Part shown: positions 9,701 to 19,058 of the stretch, in pieces
Numbering within the stretch: position 1 is the first letter of the stretch
Layout: every line of letters begins with the position of its first letter
NCBI GenBank assembly: GCA_963697675.1
Contig: CAVOOW010000010.1
Coordinates: 1 to 64,000 of the forward strand
Length of the DNA stretch: 64,000 nt
Direction of reading: 5' to 3'
DNA from: CAVOOW01 sp963697675
GTDB lineage: Bacteria > Actinomycetota > Actinomycetes > JACCUZ01
Notes under the pieces: generated by a model
Database searches by the model: none
Told to the model about the DNA's origin: nothing
The model's input: only the letters and a program-made list of their open reading frames with translations
Translations under genes and position numbers: made by a program

Positions 9701-9884
9701 GCAGGTCACCGACCCCGCCCGGTCGAGCGACACCTGGGCCGCCATCGACCGGATGGTGGTCGACGCCGCGGCATACATCCCCTACGGAAACAACATCCGC
9801 TACGACTTCGTCAGCCGCCGGGTCGGCAACGCTCTCATACACCCGGTGACAGGCCCGCTCATCGCCCAGATGTGGGTCCAGTAG
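6729..9884 (+). CDS. Receptor-like nucleotide cyclase fused to beta-propeller and peptide-binding domain (copy 1)
   Basis: This encodes 1051 aa. Residues 1-165 are a class III cyclase domain with metal aspartates Asp19 (FTDIVGST) and Asp63 (AGDGFF) and the catalytic-type Arg119 (IGARIAAL). One membrane helix spans about 193-216 with a basic cytoplasmic side. Residues about 225-525 form a repeat-rich beta-propeller with recurrent VWVTN/VWVAN and SRID motifs. Residues about 535-1051 match the ABC solute-binding family 5 (oligopeptide type; TYTFHLRKGVRYSTG). The layout implies an extracellular ligand domain controlling a cytoplasmic cyclase. The residues that usually read adenine are not canonical (Asp59, Met112), and the usual Asn is Val115, so activity and product are uncertain. 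GGAGGGG lies about 13 bases before ATG 6729. It converges on the MFS/cNMP gene, 9 bp apart. Confidence 0.88.
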   Translation: MPQRRLATRRFLATVLFTDIVGSTERAAQLGDRGWRDLVERHNALVRRELKVFGGREMDTAGDGFFAVFEAPERAVRCAESITAAVAPLGISVRAGVHMGECEMVGGKVGGMAVVIGARIAALAGAGQVLVSGSVRDLMTGSDRHFEGGEPQTLKGVEDPWRVYRLVPEPVTGDEVSSPRRSIVPLYTRRQKHRLLALTAAVLAVILAVTGGYLLTRPDPEVAVGENAVGVIGPGDSPRVNAAIPVGQRPSALAAGYGSVWVTNSGADSVSRIDQEKTLSVPTNLETGSAPSGIAVGAGAVWVANSGNATVSRIDPTTSRVVTTIPVPPGPTGIVVAFGSVWVTNALDAKVTEIDPGTNKATGDVPVGAGPSGIAAGAGSLWVTNQGDGTVTRFDPKTREAEPPVNVGSGPVGIAVGGGAVWVANNLDGSLSRIDIEDLSVTARTLAKGGGAYGVAAHGQDVWVSNQHSHNLMRVSTREFRLRDTVALQGSPLGLGFVGDDLWFTSAAGGSALHRGGVLTMVGITVGGGDYGQDDPPVFDPTADFYEGPWRLNALTNDGLVGFRRDGGAQGAALVPDLAIALPKPTDNGLTYTFHLRKGVRYSTGAPVLAGDIRRGIERAVGHSSGEYFTGAIVGAQSCPAASCDLREGITTDDRTGKVIIHLTKPTPDFLYRLTLPITSAVAKDTPLDLAAGEFPPATGPYMIRSYTPKQDSTDGRPARHGRLELVRNPHFHVWSAAAQPDGYPDRIVLETGYTNQEAVARVTDGRADLLWSGARQADADGLATRYGSQLHTSAGNGTNYVYLNATKPPFDDHDARRAVAYALDRGALASDQNHLSGPVTCQLIPPNFTAYQPYCPFTLGGGRDGKWRGLDFATAEDLVAKSGTHGAKVRFVVVADDKDMGIAGERVVKLLDDLGYSASLLSIPLDDWFDFTQNPSNDWNAGLQSWGAVYPAASNYLADLASCDPDLEPYNLPGYCSPEIDRQIAAALDQQVTDPARSSDTWAAIDRMVVDAAAYIPYGNNIRYDFVSRRVGNALIHPVTGPLIAQMWVQ

Positions 9885-9893
9885 GGCTCAAAT

Positions 9894-11597
9894 TCAGCGG
9901 TCGCGAGACGTGTTGCCGCGGGTGGGGTGCGTGCGCGCGAGTCGGCTGCGCGCGCCTTCCAGCAGTGCTGTCGATGCGGGTGCGTCTGCGAGCGTTTCAA
10001 GGAAGTCGTCACCGCTGATCCGCAGGACTCGGCTGTCGCGGGCAGCTGTCACCGTCGCGGTGCGCGGAATCCGCTCGAGCAGGCCGATCTCGCCGAAGTA
10101 AGTGCCTGCTTCCATGCTCGGCAAATCCACCTCGGACACGCCTTCGCCACGCGCTCGCACCGCCATCTCGCCCTCGAGAAGGACGAAGAAGGCGTCTGCT
10201 TCATCGCCCTCTCGGATCAGGGTGGTGCCGGTCGGCACCGCCGACTCCACGCTCTCGGCCGCGAGTCGCTCGAGTACGGGGCGGCTCGCCTCGGCGAAGA
10301 TACCGAGCCTGCCGAGCGCGAGGACGCGCGGTTCGAGCGCGGCCAGTTGCGCGACGTTTGCCTCGTCCATCTTTCGCAGCCAGGGCAGGCCTAGCACGCA
10401 CAATGCTGGTACGACGGCGCCGGCCAGCCACAGGCTTGTGTCCAGGCCAAGGTGCGCGATCACCGGTGGCGTTACGAACGCACCGAGCGAGATTGCCAGC
10501 AACACCGCGGTGAAGAAGGCACCGAACACCCGCGCCAGGAGCTCGGACGGCAGTGACCGTTGCAGAGCCGTGATCGCTAGAACGTCCACCACCAGCGTGC
10601 CGGCACCGCGAACGACCTGGATGACAAAGGCCAACACCGGGTTGTCGAAGACAAGGAACAGCAACGTCGGTAGGCAGTAGACGGCCATCCCGAGCAGGAT
10701 CGCGGTGCCCAGACGTGGCCACGAGGCAAGTCGGTTGACCAGGCCCGCGGCGGCTACACCTCCGACACCGAGTCCAGCCAGCAGGTAGCCATAACCATTG
10801 GCCCCGGTGCCCAGCTTCTCCTCGGAGAGCACGACGAACTGCACCGTGTCGACGCCGTAGACGAAGCTGGCGAGGACGCTGTAGAGAACGAGAATCGTCG
10901 CCGTCGCGGACGAGGCGATGGCTCGCGCGCCGACCAGCATCTGCTGTAACGGCCCGGCAGTTCCGGACTCCGTCACATCCACCGGCTTGCTGCGCACCTT
11001 CATGCGTGAGACCACAAAGCCGGAGAACGCAAAGCTGGCGGCGTTCGCGGCGAAGGCAAGCGTCGGCGGGCCAATCAAGAGCAGGACGGCGCCGATCGCC
11101 GGCCCGGCGATGACGGCGATGTTGTCGACCATGTTGCGCAGTGTGTTGGCGGCGGCTAGGTCGGTCTCCGGCACGGTTTGTGGCGTGATCGCGGCAACCG
11201 CGGGCTCGTAGACGGTGCCGGTAACCGAGGTGAGCCCCGCCAGCGCGATCGCCAGCAACACCGGTCCCTCCAAGGCGGCCACGATGGTCAACGCGCCCAT
11301 CCAGAAGGCGCTGAGCCAGTCCAACCCCGCCATGAGTCGCACCCGTTCGAAGCGCTCGGCGAGGACGCCTCCGTACGCCCCAAAGAGCAACGCCGGCACG
11401 AAGCGACCGATCGTCGCCGCACCCACCCAGCCCGGCGAGTGGGTCTGCTCGAAGACAAATACGGCTAGCGCGACGTTGTAGGCCCATGAGCCAGCGCAGG
11501 AGATGGCGAACGCGGTCATCAACAGCCGGAAGTCGGGATGGAGCAGCGGTGCGCCCAGTCCTCGCTTGCGATTTTCGCCTGCGCCCATCGGAATCAC
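9894..11597 (-). CDS. MFS transporter fused to a C-terminal cNMP-binding domain
   Basis: This encodes 567 aa from GTG 11597 (ATG 11588 is an in-frame alternative). Residues about 20-410 form an MFS permease with about 12 hydrophobic helices and the typical loop FGAYGGVLAERFERVR. Residues about 425-545 are a cyclic-nucleotide-binding domain (IREGDEADAFFVLLEGEMAV, then TYFGEIGLLERIPRTATV). The fusion suggests transport gated by a cyclic nucleotide. It lies tail to tail with the receptor-like cyclase, which fits a sensor/effector pair, though they are not co-transcribed. A broken paralogue is at 57832-59452. Substrate is unknown. The gene is intact and the family assignment is secure. Confidence 0.88.
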   Translation of the reverse strand: MIPMGAGENRKRGLGAPLLHPDFRLLMTAFAISCAGSWAYNVALAVFVFEQTHSPGWVGAATIGRFVPALLFGAYGGVLAERFERVRLMAGLDWLSAFWMGALTIVAALEGPVLLAIALAGLTSVTGTVYEPAVAAITPQTVPETDLAAANTLRNMVDNIAVIAGPAIGAVLLLIGPPTLAFAANAASFAFSGFVVSRMKVRSKPVDVTESGTAGPLQQMLVGARAIASSATATILVLYSVLASFVYGVDTVQFVVLSEEKLGTGANGYGYLLAGLGVGGVAAAGLVNRLASWPRLGTAILLGMAVYCLPTLLFLVFDNPVLAFVIQVVRGAGTLVVDVLAITALQRSLPSELLARVFGAFFTAVLLAISLGAFVTPPVIAHLGLDTSLWLAGAVVPALCVLGLPWLRKMDEANVAQLAALEPRVLALGRLGIFAEASRPVLERLAAESVESAVPTGTTLIREGDEADAFFVLLEGEMAVRARGEGVSEVDLPSMEAGTYFGEIGLLERIPRTATVTAARDSRVLRISGDDFLETLADAPASTALLEGARSRLARTHPTRGNTSRDR

Positions 11598-11859
11598 CCG
11601 TCGCTAGCTCCGAGAGTTTCGACGCCGGACAGACTAGGGCTCCCAGGCAATGCCACGGGGCTCGCACCGGTTTTCGACGCTCGCTGGCTGTGTCGTCGGT
11701 GAGCCTCGCATTGGCTGTTTTACAACGACGGCGAGACGGGCAGGCGATGGTAGCGCTGCGGCCGCAGGCAGGTCACGAAGGCGCAGTGCTGGAAGGGGGC
11801 GGGGTCGCGCGCGCGAACTACGACGACGTCCGCGATGTCGTCGCCGAGCGGGTCGCGAA

Positions 11860-13133
11860 GACCCACGGGCCGGATCACCGCGAAGCGTCTGCTGCCGCGC
11901 GGCCGCGGCGCGGGCTACGACGGTTCGGACCGCAACTTCCGGCGCCTCGTCGCCGAGGAGAAGCAGACGTGGCGCCAGTGACACCACCGCGGCCGCCGCC
12001 CGGGGGTGTGGTCACCGGGCGACATGCTCGTCATCGACTGGGGCGAGATCGGGCCGCTGTCGGTGTTCTGCGCGGTGCTGGCGTGGAGCCGCTGGCGGTT
12101 CGTGTTCTTCGCTGACAACCAGCGAGCCGACACGACCTTCGGCGCGCTCGCCGCGTGCTTCGAAGCGCTCGGCGGTGTCCCCGCCACCGTGCTGTCGGAC
12201 CGCATGGGCTGCTTGAAGGGCGGCGCGGTCGCGGGCCGTGGTGGTCCCGACCGCGGACTACGTGCGGTTCGCGACGCCACTACGGGTTCCGGCCCGACTT
12301 CTGCGAGGCCACGACCCCGAGTCCAAGGGCCTCGTCGAGAACCTCGTCGGCTACGTGAAGTCCGACCTGATGATCCCGGCCGAGCTCACCGTCGCCGACC
12401 TGGCGGCGCGGCGAACGCGGCCGGGGCGGTGTGGCGGGCCGAGGTGAACGCCGCGGTCCACTCCGAGATCAGCGCGGTCCCCGACGAACGCCTCGCGGTC
12501 GAGCGGGACCTGCTGCGGCCGTTGCCGTCGCTGCGGGCCCGGATCGGCAAGTCGGTGATCCGCAAGGTCGACCGGCTGTCCTGCGTCCGGTTCGGCTCGG
12601 CCCGCTACTCGGTCCCGACCCGCCACATCGGCCGCCAGGTCGAGGTCCGAGTCGTCGACGGGCGGCGTGCTGGATCGTGATCCTTCTCGGCGCCGTGCAT
12701 CGCCGCACATTCCCTCGTCGCGCCTGGGGAAACGTCGATCGACGACGACCACTACGGCGGCCCGAGGCCCGCACCCCGGCCGGGCGGTCCGCCCCAAGAC
12801 CGCCGCCGAGCAGCCCGTTCTGCGCGCTCGGACCGGCAGCCGTGGCGTTCATCAAGGCCGCCGCCGCGGCCGGGAACAGCAAGCTCGGCGGCGGACCTCG
12901 ACGAGCTCGCCGCCCTGCGAGCCGCCCACGGCCGCGACGCCCTGATCGCCGCCCTGGAACGGGCCGTCACCTTCGGCCGTCACCGGGCGAGCGACGTCCG
13001 CTCGATCCTCGCCGCCGGCACCGGCGTCGCCCGCCGCGACCCGCCCGGGGAAGCGCTCGTGATCGACCTGCCCGCTGCCCTGCCGGTCGCCGACCCGACC
13101 CGCTGTCGGACTACGCGATCGGCGAAGCGACAT
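11860..13133 (+). pseudogene. istA: IS21 transposase IstA, multiple frameshifts
   Basis: Fragments in different frames line up with an IstA DDE transposase. They are a block with MLVIDWGEIG (first catalytic Asp), then VPATVLSDRMG (second Asp), then DPESKGLVENLVGYVKSD (third catalytic residue, Glu). The beta-barrel tail near 12540-12660 (SVPTRHIGRQVEVRVVDG) and the C-terminal helix (ALERAVTFGRHRASDVRSIL) follow. At least three frame changes separate them, and the N-terminal helix-turn-helix is not recognisable. The gene is dead, and the end overlaps the presumed istB start near 13132. Confidence 0.75.
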
Positions 13134-13823
13134 GACCGCCCCGGCACCGGCGCTCGCCGGCTGATCTCGAGGGCGGCCTGCGCCGGCTGCGGCTCGGCGC
13201 GATGCGCCGCCTCGCCCCCGAGCTGCTCGTCACCGCCAAGACCCAACGCTGGTCGCCCGAAGAGTTCCTCCGCACCCTCGATCGAAGCCGAGATCGCATC
13301 ACGCGACGAGTCCAACGCCACGGAACGGCTCAAGGCCGCCGGGTTCCCCGTCACCAAGACCATCGACGAGTTCGACCTCGCCGTCTCGTCGGTCCAAGCC
13401 GGCGACCTTCGACTACCTCACGTCGCTCGAGTGGATCACCGCACCAGAGAACGTGTGCCTCGTCGGCCCCGCCGGGACCGGCAAGAGCCACCTGCTCGTC
13501 GCGCTCGGCCACGCCGCCGTCGACGCCGGGAAACGGGTCCGCTACTTCACCGCCGCCGAGCTCGTCGAGACCCTCTACCGCGGCTCGCCGACAACAGCGT
13601 CGGCCGCGTCATCGAGACCATCCTCCGCGCCGACCTGATCCTGATCGACGAGATCGGGTTCGCCCCACTCGACCCGACCGGCGCCCAACTGTTCTTCCGG
13701 CTCGTCGCCGGCGCCTACGAACGACGCTCGCTCGGCATCGGCTCGCACTGGCCCTTCGAGGACTGGGGCCGGTTCATCCCCGAACACACCACCGCCGTCA
13801 GCCTCCTCGACCGGCTCCTGTGA
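13132..13823 (+). pseudogene. istB: IS21 helper ATPase IstB, frameshifted
   Basis: The Walker A motif is clear (LVGPAGTGKSHLLVALG), as is Walker B (LILIDEIGFAPLD), but the N-terminal, central and C-terminal parts lie in different frames. The last frame ends at 13823 (TAVSLLDRLL then stop), shorter than usual for IstB. IstB normally assists IstA in target selection. The gene is not functional as read. Confidence 0.75.
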
Positions 13824-13830
13824 CGCGCGC

Positions 13831-14627
13831 GATTCGGGCGTTCACGAACGAAGGATCGCGTCTGGACAGGAATCGGTGGGCGCACGGACGAAGCGACCCG
13901 CTCGTCCGCTTGACCAGTGCGCTGCTCGAGACAGTCGAAGGGCAATACGGTTGTCATGACCGCAAGTCATCGGTGACTACCGCGACACGCTCGTACCCGG
14001 CAAGTTCTCGATTGCCGTATTGGCCTTTACCGCGGCGCTCACTCTGAAGACCGGCTCAACGAATATGCGAACTCGCCGGCTCAGACGCGCTTCGTTACTG
14101 ACGACCTCGTGCCGCGGCTGGAAGTCGACTTCCCCTTAGTGGGTCAACGCTTCGGCGACTGCCTGCTCGGGTCGAGCTTCGGTGCGGTCGCTGCACAGTC
14201 TGCCTCGAACCGGCCGCCGGACACCAACGGATCGCTCGACCCGATGTCCGGATCATTCGTGCCCGACATCGGCACAGACCACGGAGGCGGACCTGCGTTC
14301 GACCCCGTCGTGAAGTTTGTCAATCGTTATCGTGCTGCCCCGCGTCGAGTCGCCGACCGCGGCTTCGTCGGCTGCGGGGTCTTCAAGCCGCTGATCATCC
14401 GCAACCGTCGATGGTTCCAACGTTCGAGGCGGGCATGGAAGTGCGCTACGCCGAAGCAAGGCAACCTTCACGACACCCCGGGGACACTCGAGTCAGCGAC
14501 ACTGAAGACTGTCTGCCGGCGACTCCCTCGCCGCAATGATCAAACCCCGAGTCCGAAAGAATCCCGAGTCCTAAGACACCGTGATATCGCCATACGTCGC
14601 GGGTCCCGTGGATGCGGACCCGAAGCC
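13831..14627. other. No gene recognised
   Basis: The 0.8-kb stretch holds open frames in several registers, including one of 207 codons on the plus strand at 14109. None resembles a family I know, and the last part of that frame is antisense to a cyclase remnant. It probably represents degraded DNA between the IS21 remnant and the cyclase loci. Confidence 0.5.
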
Positions 14628-14732
14628 GGCAGCTCCGCCGCGCGCGTGGTCGACCCCACGACGTCGGTGAACAGCATGATCGCGAGGAATCGCTGCGTGG
14701 CCTGCCGGCGCTGCGGCACCCCCGCAGTCTGA
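14628..14732 (-). pseudogene. 5' fragment of a third cyclase gene
   Basis: Read from GTG 14732, the first 28 residues match the start of the two cyclase fusions: QRRQATQRFLAIMLFTDVVG and then a STTRAAEL stretch. Homology stops at once after that. It is oriented like, and lies just downstream of, the intact cyclase fusion at 14772-17942, so it looks like a leftover of a tandem array of such genes. Confidence 0.7.
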
Positions 14733-14771
14733 ACACATATTGCGCATTAGCGCGAGGCATTCAGCCGGGCA

Positions 14772-17700
14772 TCATTGGATCCACATCTGGGCGATGAGCG
14801 GGCCGGTGAGCGGATGCACGGGGGTGTTGCCGACCCGGCGGCTGACGAAGTCCTGCCGCAAGTTGACGCCGAACGGGATCACCGCTGCCGCATCGACAAC
14901 CTCGCGGTCGATGCGGCTCCAGGCGTCGTTGGCCGACCCGGGGTCGGTGACCTGCTGCGCGAGCGCCGCCTTGATCTGGCTATCGACCTCCTTGTCGCAA
15001 TATCGCGAGAGGTTCATGCCCCCAACGTTGCGATCACAACTGGCCATGGGTGCGATGTACGTCGACGCGGCAGGGTAGTCGGCTCCCCAGCCCGCGAACC
15101 CGAGGTTCCAACTGCGGCGATGCGTCCGCGCATACTCCGGGGGCCACACCCGCAACTTTTGCACAGAGACTTCATAGCCAAGGCGCCTGAGGACGTCCCC
15201 GATTCGTTTGACCCGGGACCTGGGTTCCACGCCATCCCACGTGAGCAGGACGACCTTGGCCCCGCTGGTTCCCGACTTCCGGACGAGGTCCTGCGCGGTC
15301 GCGACGTCGGGTCCGTTCCACTCCCCGTTGTTGTCACCGCCGAGGGTGAAGGGGCAGTAGGGCTGGTAGGCGGCAAAGCCTGGTGGGATGAGCTGGCAGG
15401 TGACTGTCCACGAGCCATCAATCGTGGCGGTGAGCGCTCGCCGGTCGAGGGCATAGGCGACGGCACGGCGGGCATCTACGTTGTCGAACGGGGGTGTGAC
15501 GGTGTTGAGGTGCAGGAGATCGGTGTAGCCCCCGGGGCTTGTGTGCAGCTGCGAGCTGTAGCGGGTCCCTAGCCGCTCGACGTCGGCCGAAGGCACTCCG
15601 TCAAAGACCAGGTCGGCGCGTCCATCGGCGACCTGAGCGACTGCTTGTTTGGCCGTGTAGCCGGTGTCGAGCACGATCCGGTCGGGGTAACCAGCGGGCT
15701 GCGCGGCGGGCGACCAGACGCGGAAGTGCGGGTTGCGCACCAGCTCGAGCCGTCCGTGACGGGCCGGGTGTCCGCCCTCTGTGATCCCCTCCGCGGTGAG
15801 AGAGCGAATCATGTACGGCCCGGTGGCAGGCAGGTAGGTGCCCGGCGGCAGGTCGTCGGGGGTGTCCTGGGGGACCGCGGACGCGTTCGGCATCGCCAGC
15901 TGGTAGACGAACTCCGAGTTAGGCCCGGTGAGGTGGAAGGTGATCGTGCCGGTTCTATCGTTGGCGACGATTCCTTTGCTCAGGTCGCAGCGAGGTCGAG
16001 GCTTGTTGGCGGCGACGGCCTTCTCCGCCGCCTTCCCGCAGGCCTTCGCCCCGACGATCGCCAACCTGAGGAAGTCAGGAGTGTCGCTGTAGAGCACGCT
16101 GCGTTCGATGCCGCGGCGGATGTCACCGGCCAGCACCGGCTCCCCGGTCGAATAGCGCACCCCTTTGCGGAGGTGGAAGGTATAGGTGCGCCCGTTGTCG
16201 GTAGGTGTCGGCAGGGAGGTGGCCAGGTCCGCCACCACCCCCGCGCCCTGCACCCCGCCGGCGCGACGGTAGCCGACCAGCCCGTCGTTGGTCAGCTGTG
16301 CCAACTGCCAAGCTGACCCGGTGTAGTGCAGGGTGAAGTCGGTGTCGGGCGCGTCGTCGCCATTTTCCAGGCCCCATGTCGCGACCATGGTGAGGACCCC
16401 GCCGCGGTGCAGTGCGCTGCCGCCGGCGGCGCTGGTGAACCACAGGTCGTCCCCGACGAAGGCCAGCCCGAGCGGGGCGCCGGCCAGCGACTTCGTCGCC
16501 GCGAGCCGGAACGTCCGGGCGTTTACCCGCATCAGCGTTCCGGCGTGCTCGTTGCTGACCCACACGTTGCCGTCGCGCGCGGCCACGCCGTAGGCCCCGC
16601 CGTCCTTGTCCATGGTCCGGGAGTCCTCCGTGAGGTCCTCGGCGTCGATCCGGGACAGCGAGCCGTCGACGTTGTTCGCGACCCAGGCGGCGTCGCCGGC
16701 GAACGCGATCCCGACTGGTCCGCTTCCCACCTTGACGGCGGGATCGGCGACGTGCGTCGTGGGGTGGAACCGGGTGACCGTGCCGTCGCCCTGGTTGGTG
16801 ACCCACAAGTACCCGGCGCCGGCCGCGATCCCGGTCGGGCCAGCCCCGACCGGGACCGCCTTCTTGACCTTGTTCGTGTCCGGGTCGATCTCGCTGACCT
16901 TGGCGTCCAGGGCGTTGGTGACCCAAACCGACCCGAACGCGACCACGATCCCGGTCGGGCCGGGCCGGACCGGGATCGGCGTCACCCGCGACGTCGTGGG
17001 GTCGATCCGGGAGACCGTCGAGTTGCCCGAGTCGGCGACCCAGACCGCGCCCTCCCCGACCGCCACCCCCGCTGGGGAGGACCCGGTCTCGAGGTTGATC
17101 GGGACCGCGACGTTGGTGTCCGGGTCGATGCGTGAGACCGAGTCCGCCGCCGAGTTGGTCACCCACACGCTGCCGAAGCCCGAGGCCACCGCGCTCGGGC
17201 GCCGGCCCACATCGACCGCGGCGCTGACCCGCGGCTGGTCACCCGGGCCGATCACGCCGACCGCGTTCTCCCCGACCACCACCTCGGCCTCGGTACGGGT
17301 CAGTAGGTAGGTGCCCGACACCGCCAGCACCAGCGCCGTCACAGCCGCAAGCGCGACGACCAGCCGGCGTCGCTGCCTGCGGGGGTAGAGCGGCACCATC
17401 GACGGCCGCCGGGCGGCGACCTCCTCGCCGTTGACCGTCTCCGGGACCAGCCGGTACACCCGCCACCGGTCCTCGACGCCCTTGAGCTCCCGGGCCTCGC
17501 CGCCCTCGAAGCGCCGGTCCGAGCCGGTCATCAGATCCCGCACGCTGCCCGAGACCAGCACTTCGTCCGGGCCGGCCAACGCCGCGATCCGGGCCCCGAT
17601 CACCACCGCCATCCCGCCGACCTTGCCCCCGATCACCTCGCACTCACCCATATGCACCCCGGCCCGCACCTGCAGACCCAACGGCGCCACCGCGCGCTCG

Positions 17701-17942
17701 ATCGCCTCCGCGCACCGGACCGCCCGCTCCGGGGCCTCGAACACCGCGAAAAACCCGTCCCCGGCCGTGTCCATCTCCCGCCCGCCGTACACCTTCAGCT
17801 CCCGGCGGACCACCGCGTTGTGCCGCTCCACCAGCTCCCGCCAGCCCCGGTCACCCAGCACGGCGGCACGCGTCGTCGACCCCACGATGTCGGTGAACAG
17901 CACGGTCGCGAGGAACCGGCGAGTTGCCTGCCGCTGCGGCAT
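14772..17942 (-). CDS. Receptor-like nucleotide cyclase fused to beta-propeller and peptide-binding domain (copy 2)
   Basis: This encodes 1056 aa from ATG 17942, with the same order as the 6729-9884 protein: cyclase at 1-165, one membrane helix at about 193-216, propeller at about 225-520, and family 5 solute-binding domain to the end. The metal aspartates (FTDIVGST, AGDGFF) and the Arg (IGARIAAL) are kept. Cyclase and helix are nearly identical to copy 1. The solute-binding part diverges more (for example an insert with CGKAAEKAVAANKPRPRCD), suggesting different ligands. The frame runs on upstream of 17942, but that DNA is a helicase fragment, so this start is preferred. Upstream DNA was replaced by the mobile-element fragment, so the original promoter may be lost. 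Confidence 0.85.
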   Translation of the reverse strand: MPQRQATRRFLATVLFTDIVGSTTRAAVLGDRGWRELVERHNAVVRRELKVYGGREMDTAGDGFFAVFEAPERAVRCAEAIERAVAPLGLQVRAGVHMGECEVIGGKVGGMAVVIGARIAALAGPDEVLVSGSVRDLMTGSDRRFEGGEARELKGVEDRWRVYRLVPETVNGEEVAARRPSMVPLYPRRQRRRLVVALAAVTALVLAVSGTYLLTRTEAEVVVGENAVGVIGPGDQPRVSAAVDVGRRPSAVASGFGSVWVTNSAADSVSRIDPDTNVAVPINLETGSSPAGVAVGEGAVWVADSGNSTVSRIDPTTSRVTPIPVRPGPTGIVVAFGSVWVTNALDAKVSEIDPDTNKVKKAVPVGAGPTGIAAGAGYLWVTNQGDGTVTRFHPTTHVADPAVKVGSGPVGIAFAGDAAWVANNVDGSLSRIDAEDLTEDSRTMDKDGGAYGVAARDGNVWVSNEHAGTLMRVNARTFRLAATKSLAGAPLGLAFVGDDLWFTSAAGGSALHRGGVLTMVATWGLENGDDAPDTDFTLHYTGSAWQLAQLTNDGLVGYRRAGGVQGAGVVADLATSLPTPTDNGRTYTFHLRKGVRYSTGEPVLAGDIRRGIERSVLYSDTPDFLRLAIVGAKACGKAAEKAVAANKPRPRCDLSKGIVANDRTGTITFHLTGPNSEFVYQLAMPNASAVPQDTPDDLPPGTYLPATGPYMIRSLTAEGITEGGHPARHGRLELVRNPHFRVWSPAAQPAGYPDRIVLDTGYTAKQAVAQVADGRADLVFDGVPSADVERLGTRYSSQLHTSPGGYTDLLHLNTVTPPFDNVDARRAVAYALDRRALTATIDGSWTVTCQLIPPGFAAYQPYCPFTLGGDNNGEWNGPDVATAQDLVRKSGTSGAKVVLLTWDGVEPRSRVKRIGDVLRRLGYEVSVQKLRVWPPEYARTHRRSWNLGFAGWGADYPAASTYIAPMASCDRNVGGMNLSRYCDKEVDSQIKAALAQQVTDPGSANDAWSRIDREVVDAAAVIPFGVNLRQDFVSRRVGNTPVHPLTGPLIAQMWIQ

Positions 17943-17999
17943 GCCCACAGTCTGTTCTCGTTCGGCGCTCGGCGCGAGTGCTCTGCAGACTCGGCAGAT

Positions 18000-18640
18000 A
18001 GGCAACTGCCCGTCACCCTCAATGAGCCAGGCGGGACACGCCTCGCTGACTGCCTGCTCGTCGCGATCCTCGCCGTCAGCCGAGCCGACGTAGCACACCT
18101 CAACGGACTCGTACGGGCCACGTTGGTCACCCAAGGCAAGCTCGGGAAGCAACACGACTGCATCTCCCCGGCGACGACACAGCCGACCTTGCCGCTGACG
18201 GGTCGGTTGAGATGCGGCCAGGTGACCTTGTCATCGTCGGTCGCAACGACAACCGGCTTGGCCTCCAAAACGGCACCCGTGCCGTCGTGACCGCCGTCGA
18301 TGTCGTGGCGGGCTCGCTGACACTGCACACCGACGACGACCGCCACGTCAGCATCACCGTCATGTGGGCGGCTCGCCATGACCTGAGCCACGCCTACGCC
18401 ATAACGCTGCACAAGGCACAAGCGTCCACCGTCGACCGCGCCCTGCTCTACCCCAGCGAGGCACTGACTCGAGAAGCCGGCTACGTCGGACTATCGCGGG
18501 GCCGAAGCGATAAGGACCACAACCTAAGTAGCACAACGCGAATGTCCGGGCGGACCGGCGACTGCGACTTCGACCAACCTGACCCCGACCATGAGCAGCC
18601 GATCGCCCCCTGGCCCGACAGTTGCACACCAGCCGCAGCC
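18000..18640 (+). pseudogene. C-terminal fragment of TraA/MobF-type relaxase-helicase, copy 1
   Basis: The helicase C-terminal end is recognisable (HAYAITLHKAQASTVDRAL, then EAGYVGLSRGRS). The relaxase and most of the helicase domains are missing. Compared with copy 2 (21121-21874) there are small indels and changes: KQHDC for ATRLH after a 2-base insertion, and KAQAST for the usual KAQGLT. This copy is further decayed. Such proteins nick and unwind DNA in conjugation, so this is a relic of an integrative conjugative element. Confidence 0.7.
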
Positions 18641-18785
18641 ACCAACTGGCCAGCCACCAGCAACCCGGCAGCGGGCACGCCCCGGACCGTACGACGAACC
18701 ATCCCCCACCCGAATGGAAGGCCGCAGCCGATGACCGTGCACCGCTCCCCCACCAGTCCGACAAAACACGTCGCCGACAGAGCAC

Positions 18786-19058
18786 ATGCCCACGAGCAAG
18801 CTCGGCGCGCCAGCAGGCGACGTTCACAACCGGCACGACGCATGGTCGGCACCGCAGCAAGTGCGAGGCGAGCGCTTGCTGCTCACCGTCTGCGAAGCCA
18901 CCCAACAGCTCGGCATCGGTCGCAGCCTGCTCTATGAGCTGCTCGCGGACGGCCAGGTCGAGTTCATCCACGTCGGCCGGCTGCGCCGCATCCCCATCGA
19001 CGCGCTCGACGACTTCATCGACCGGCAGGGGTCGAGCCGGCCCGGCGGCGCGATGTGA
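18786..19058 (+). CDS. Excisionase-like helix-turn-helix protein, copy 1
   Basis: This encodes 90 aa. The second half is a MerR/excisionase-type winged helix: LTVCEATQQLGIGRSLLYEL, then VGRLRRIPIDALDDFI. It is almost identical to copy 2 (21926-22198), with Cys for Ser in LTVCEA and Phe for Ser in VEFIHVG. The stop overlaps the GTG of the following integrase fragment, as usual for coupled xis-int pairs of actinobacterial integrative elements. Its integrase partner is truncated, so it may have no role here. Confidence 0.75.
   Translation: MPTSKLGAPAGDVHNRHDAWSAPQQVRGERLLLTVCEATQQLGIGRSLLYELLADGQVEFIHVGRLRRIPIDALDDFIDRQGSSRPGGAM

Larger units (their letters stand above)
11700..13830 (+). mobile_element. 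Decayed IS21-family element
   Basis: The istA-istB order of IS21 is recognisable but both genes have several frameshifts, and I could not find clean terminal inverted repeats. The limits are approximate. The element lies just upstream of the MFS/cNMP gene (transcribed away from it). Confidence 0.75.

Noticed and set aside
14109..14732. 207-codon plus-strand gene
   Set aside because: Its last third is antisense to the cyclase 5' fragment and the rest has no recognisable features.
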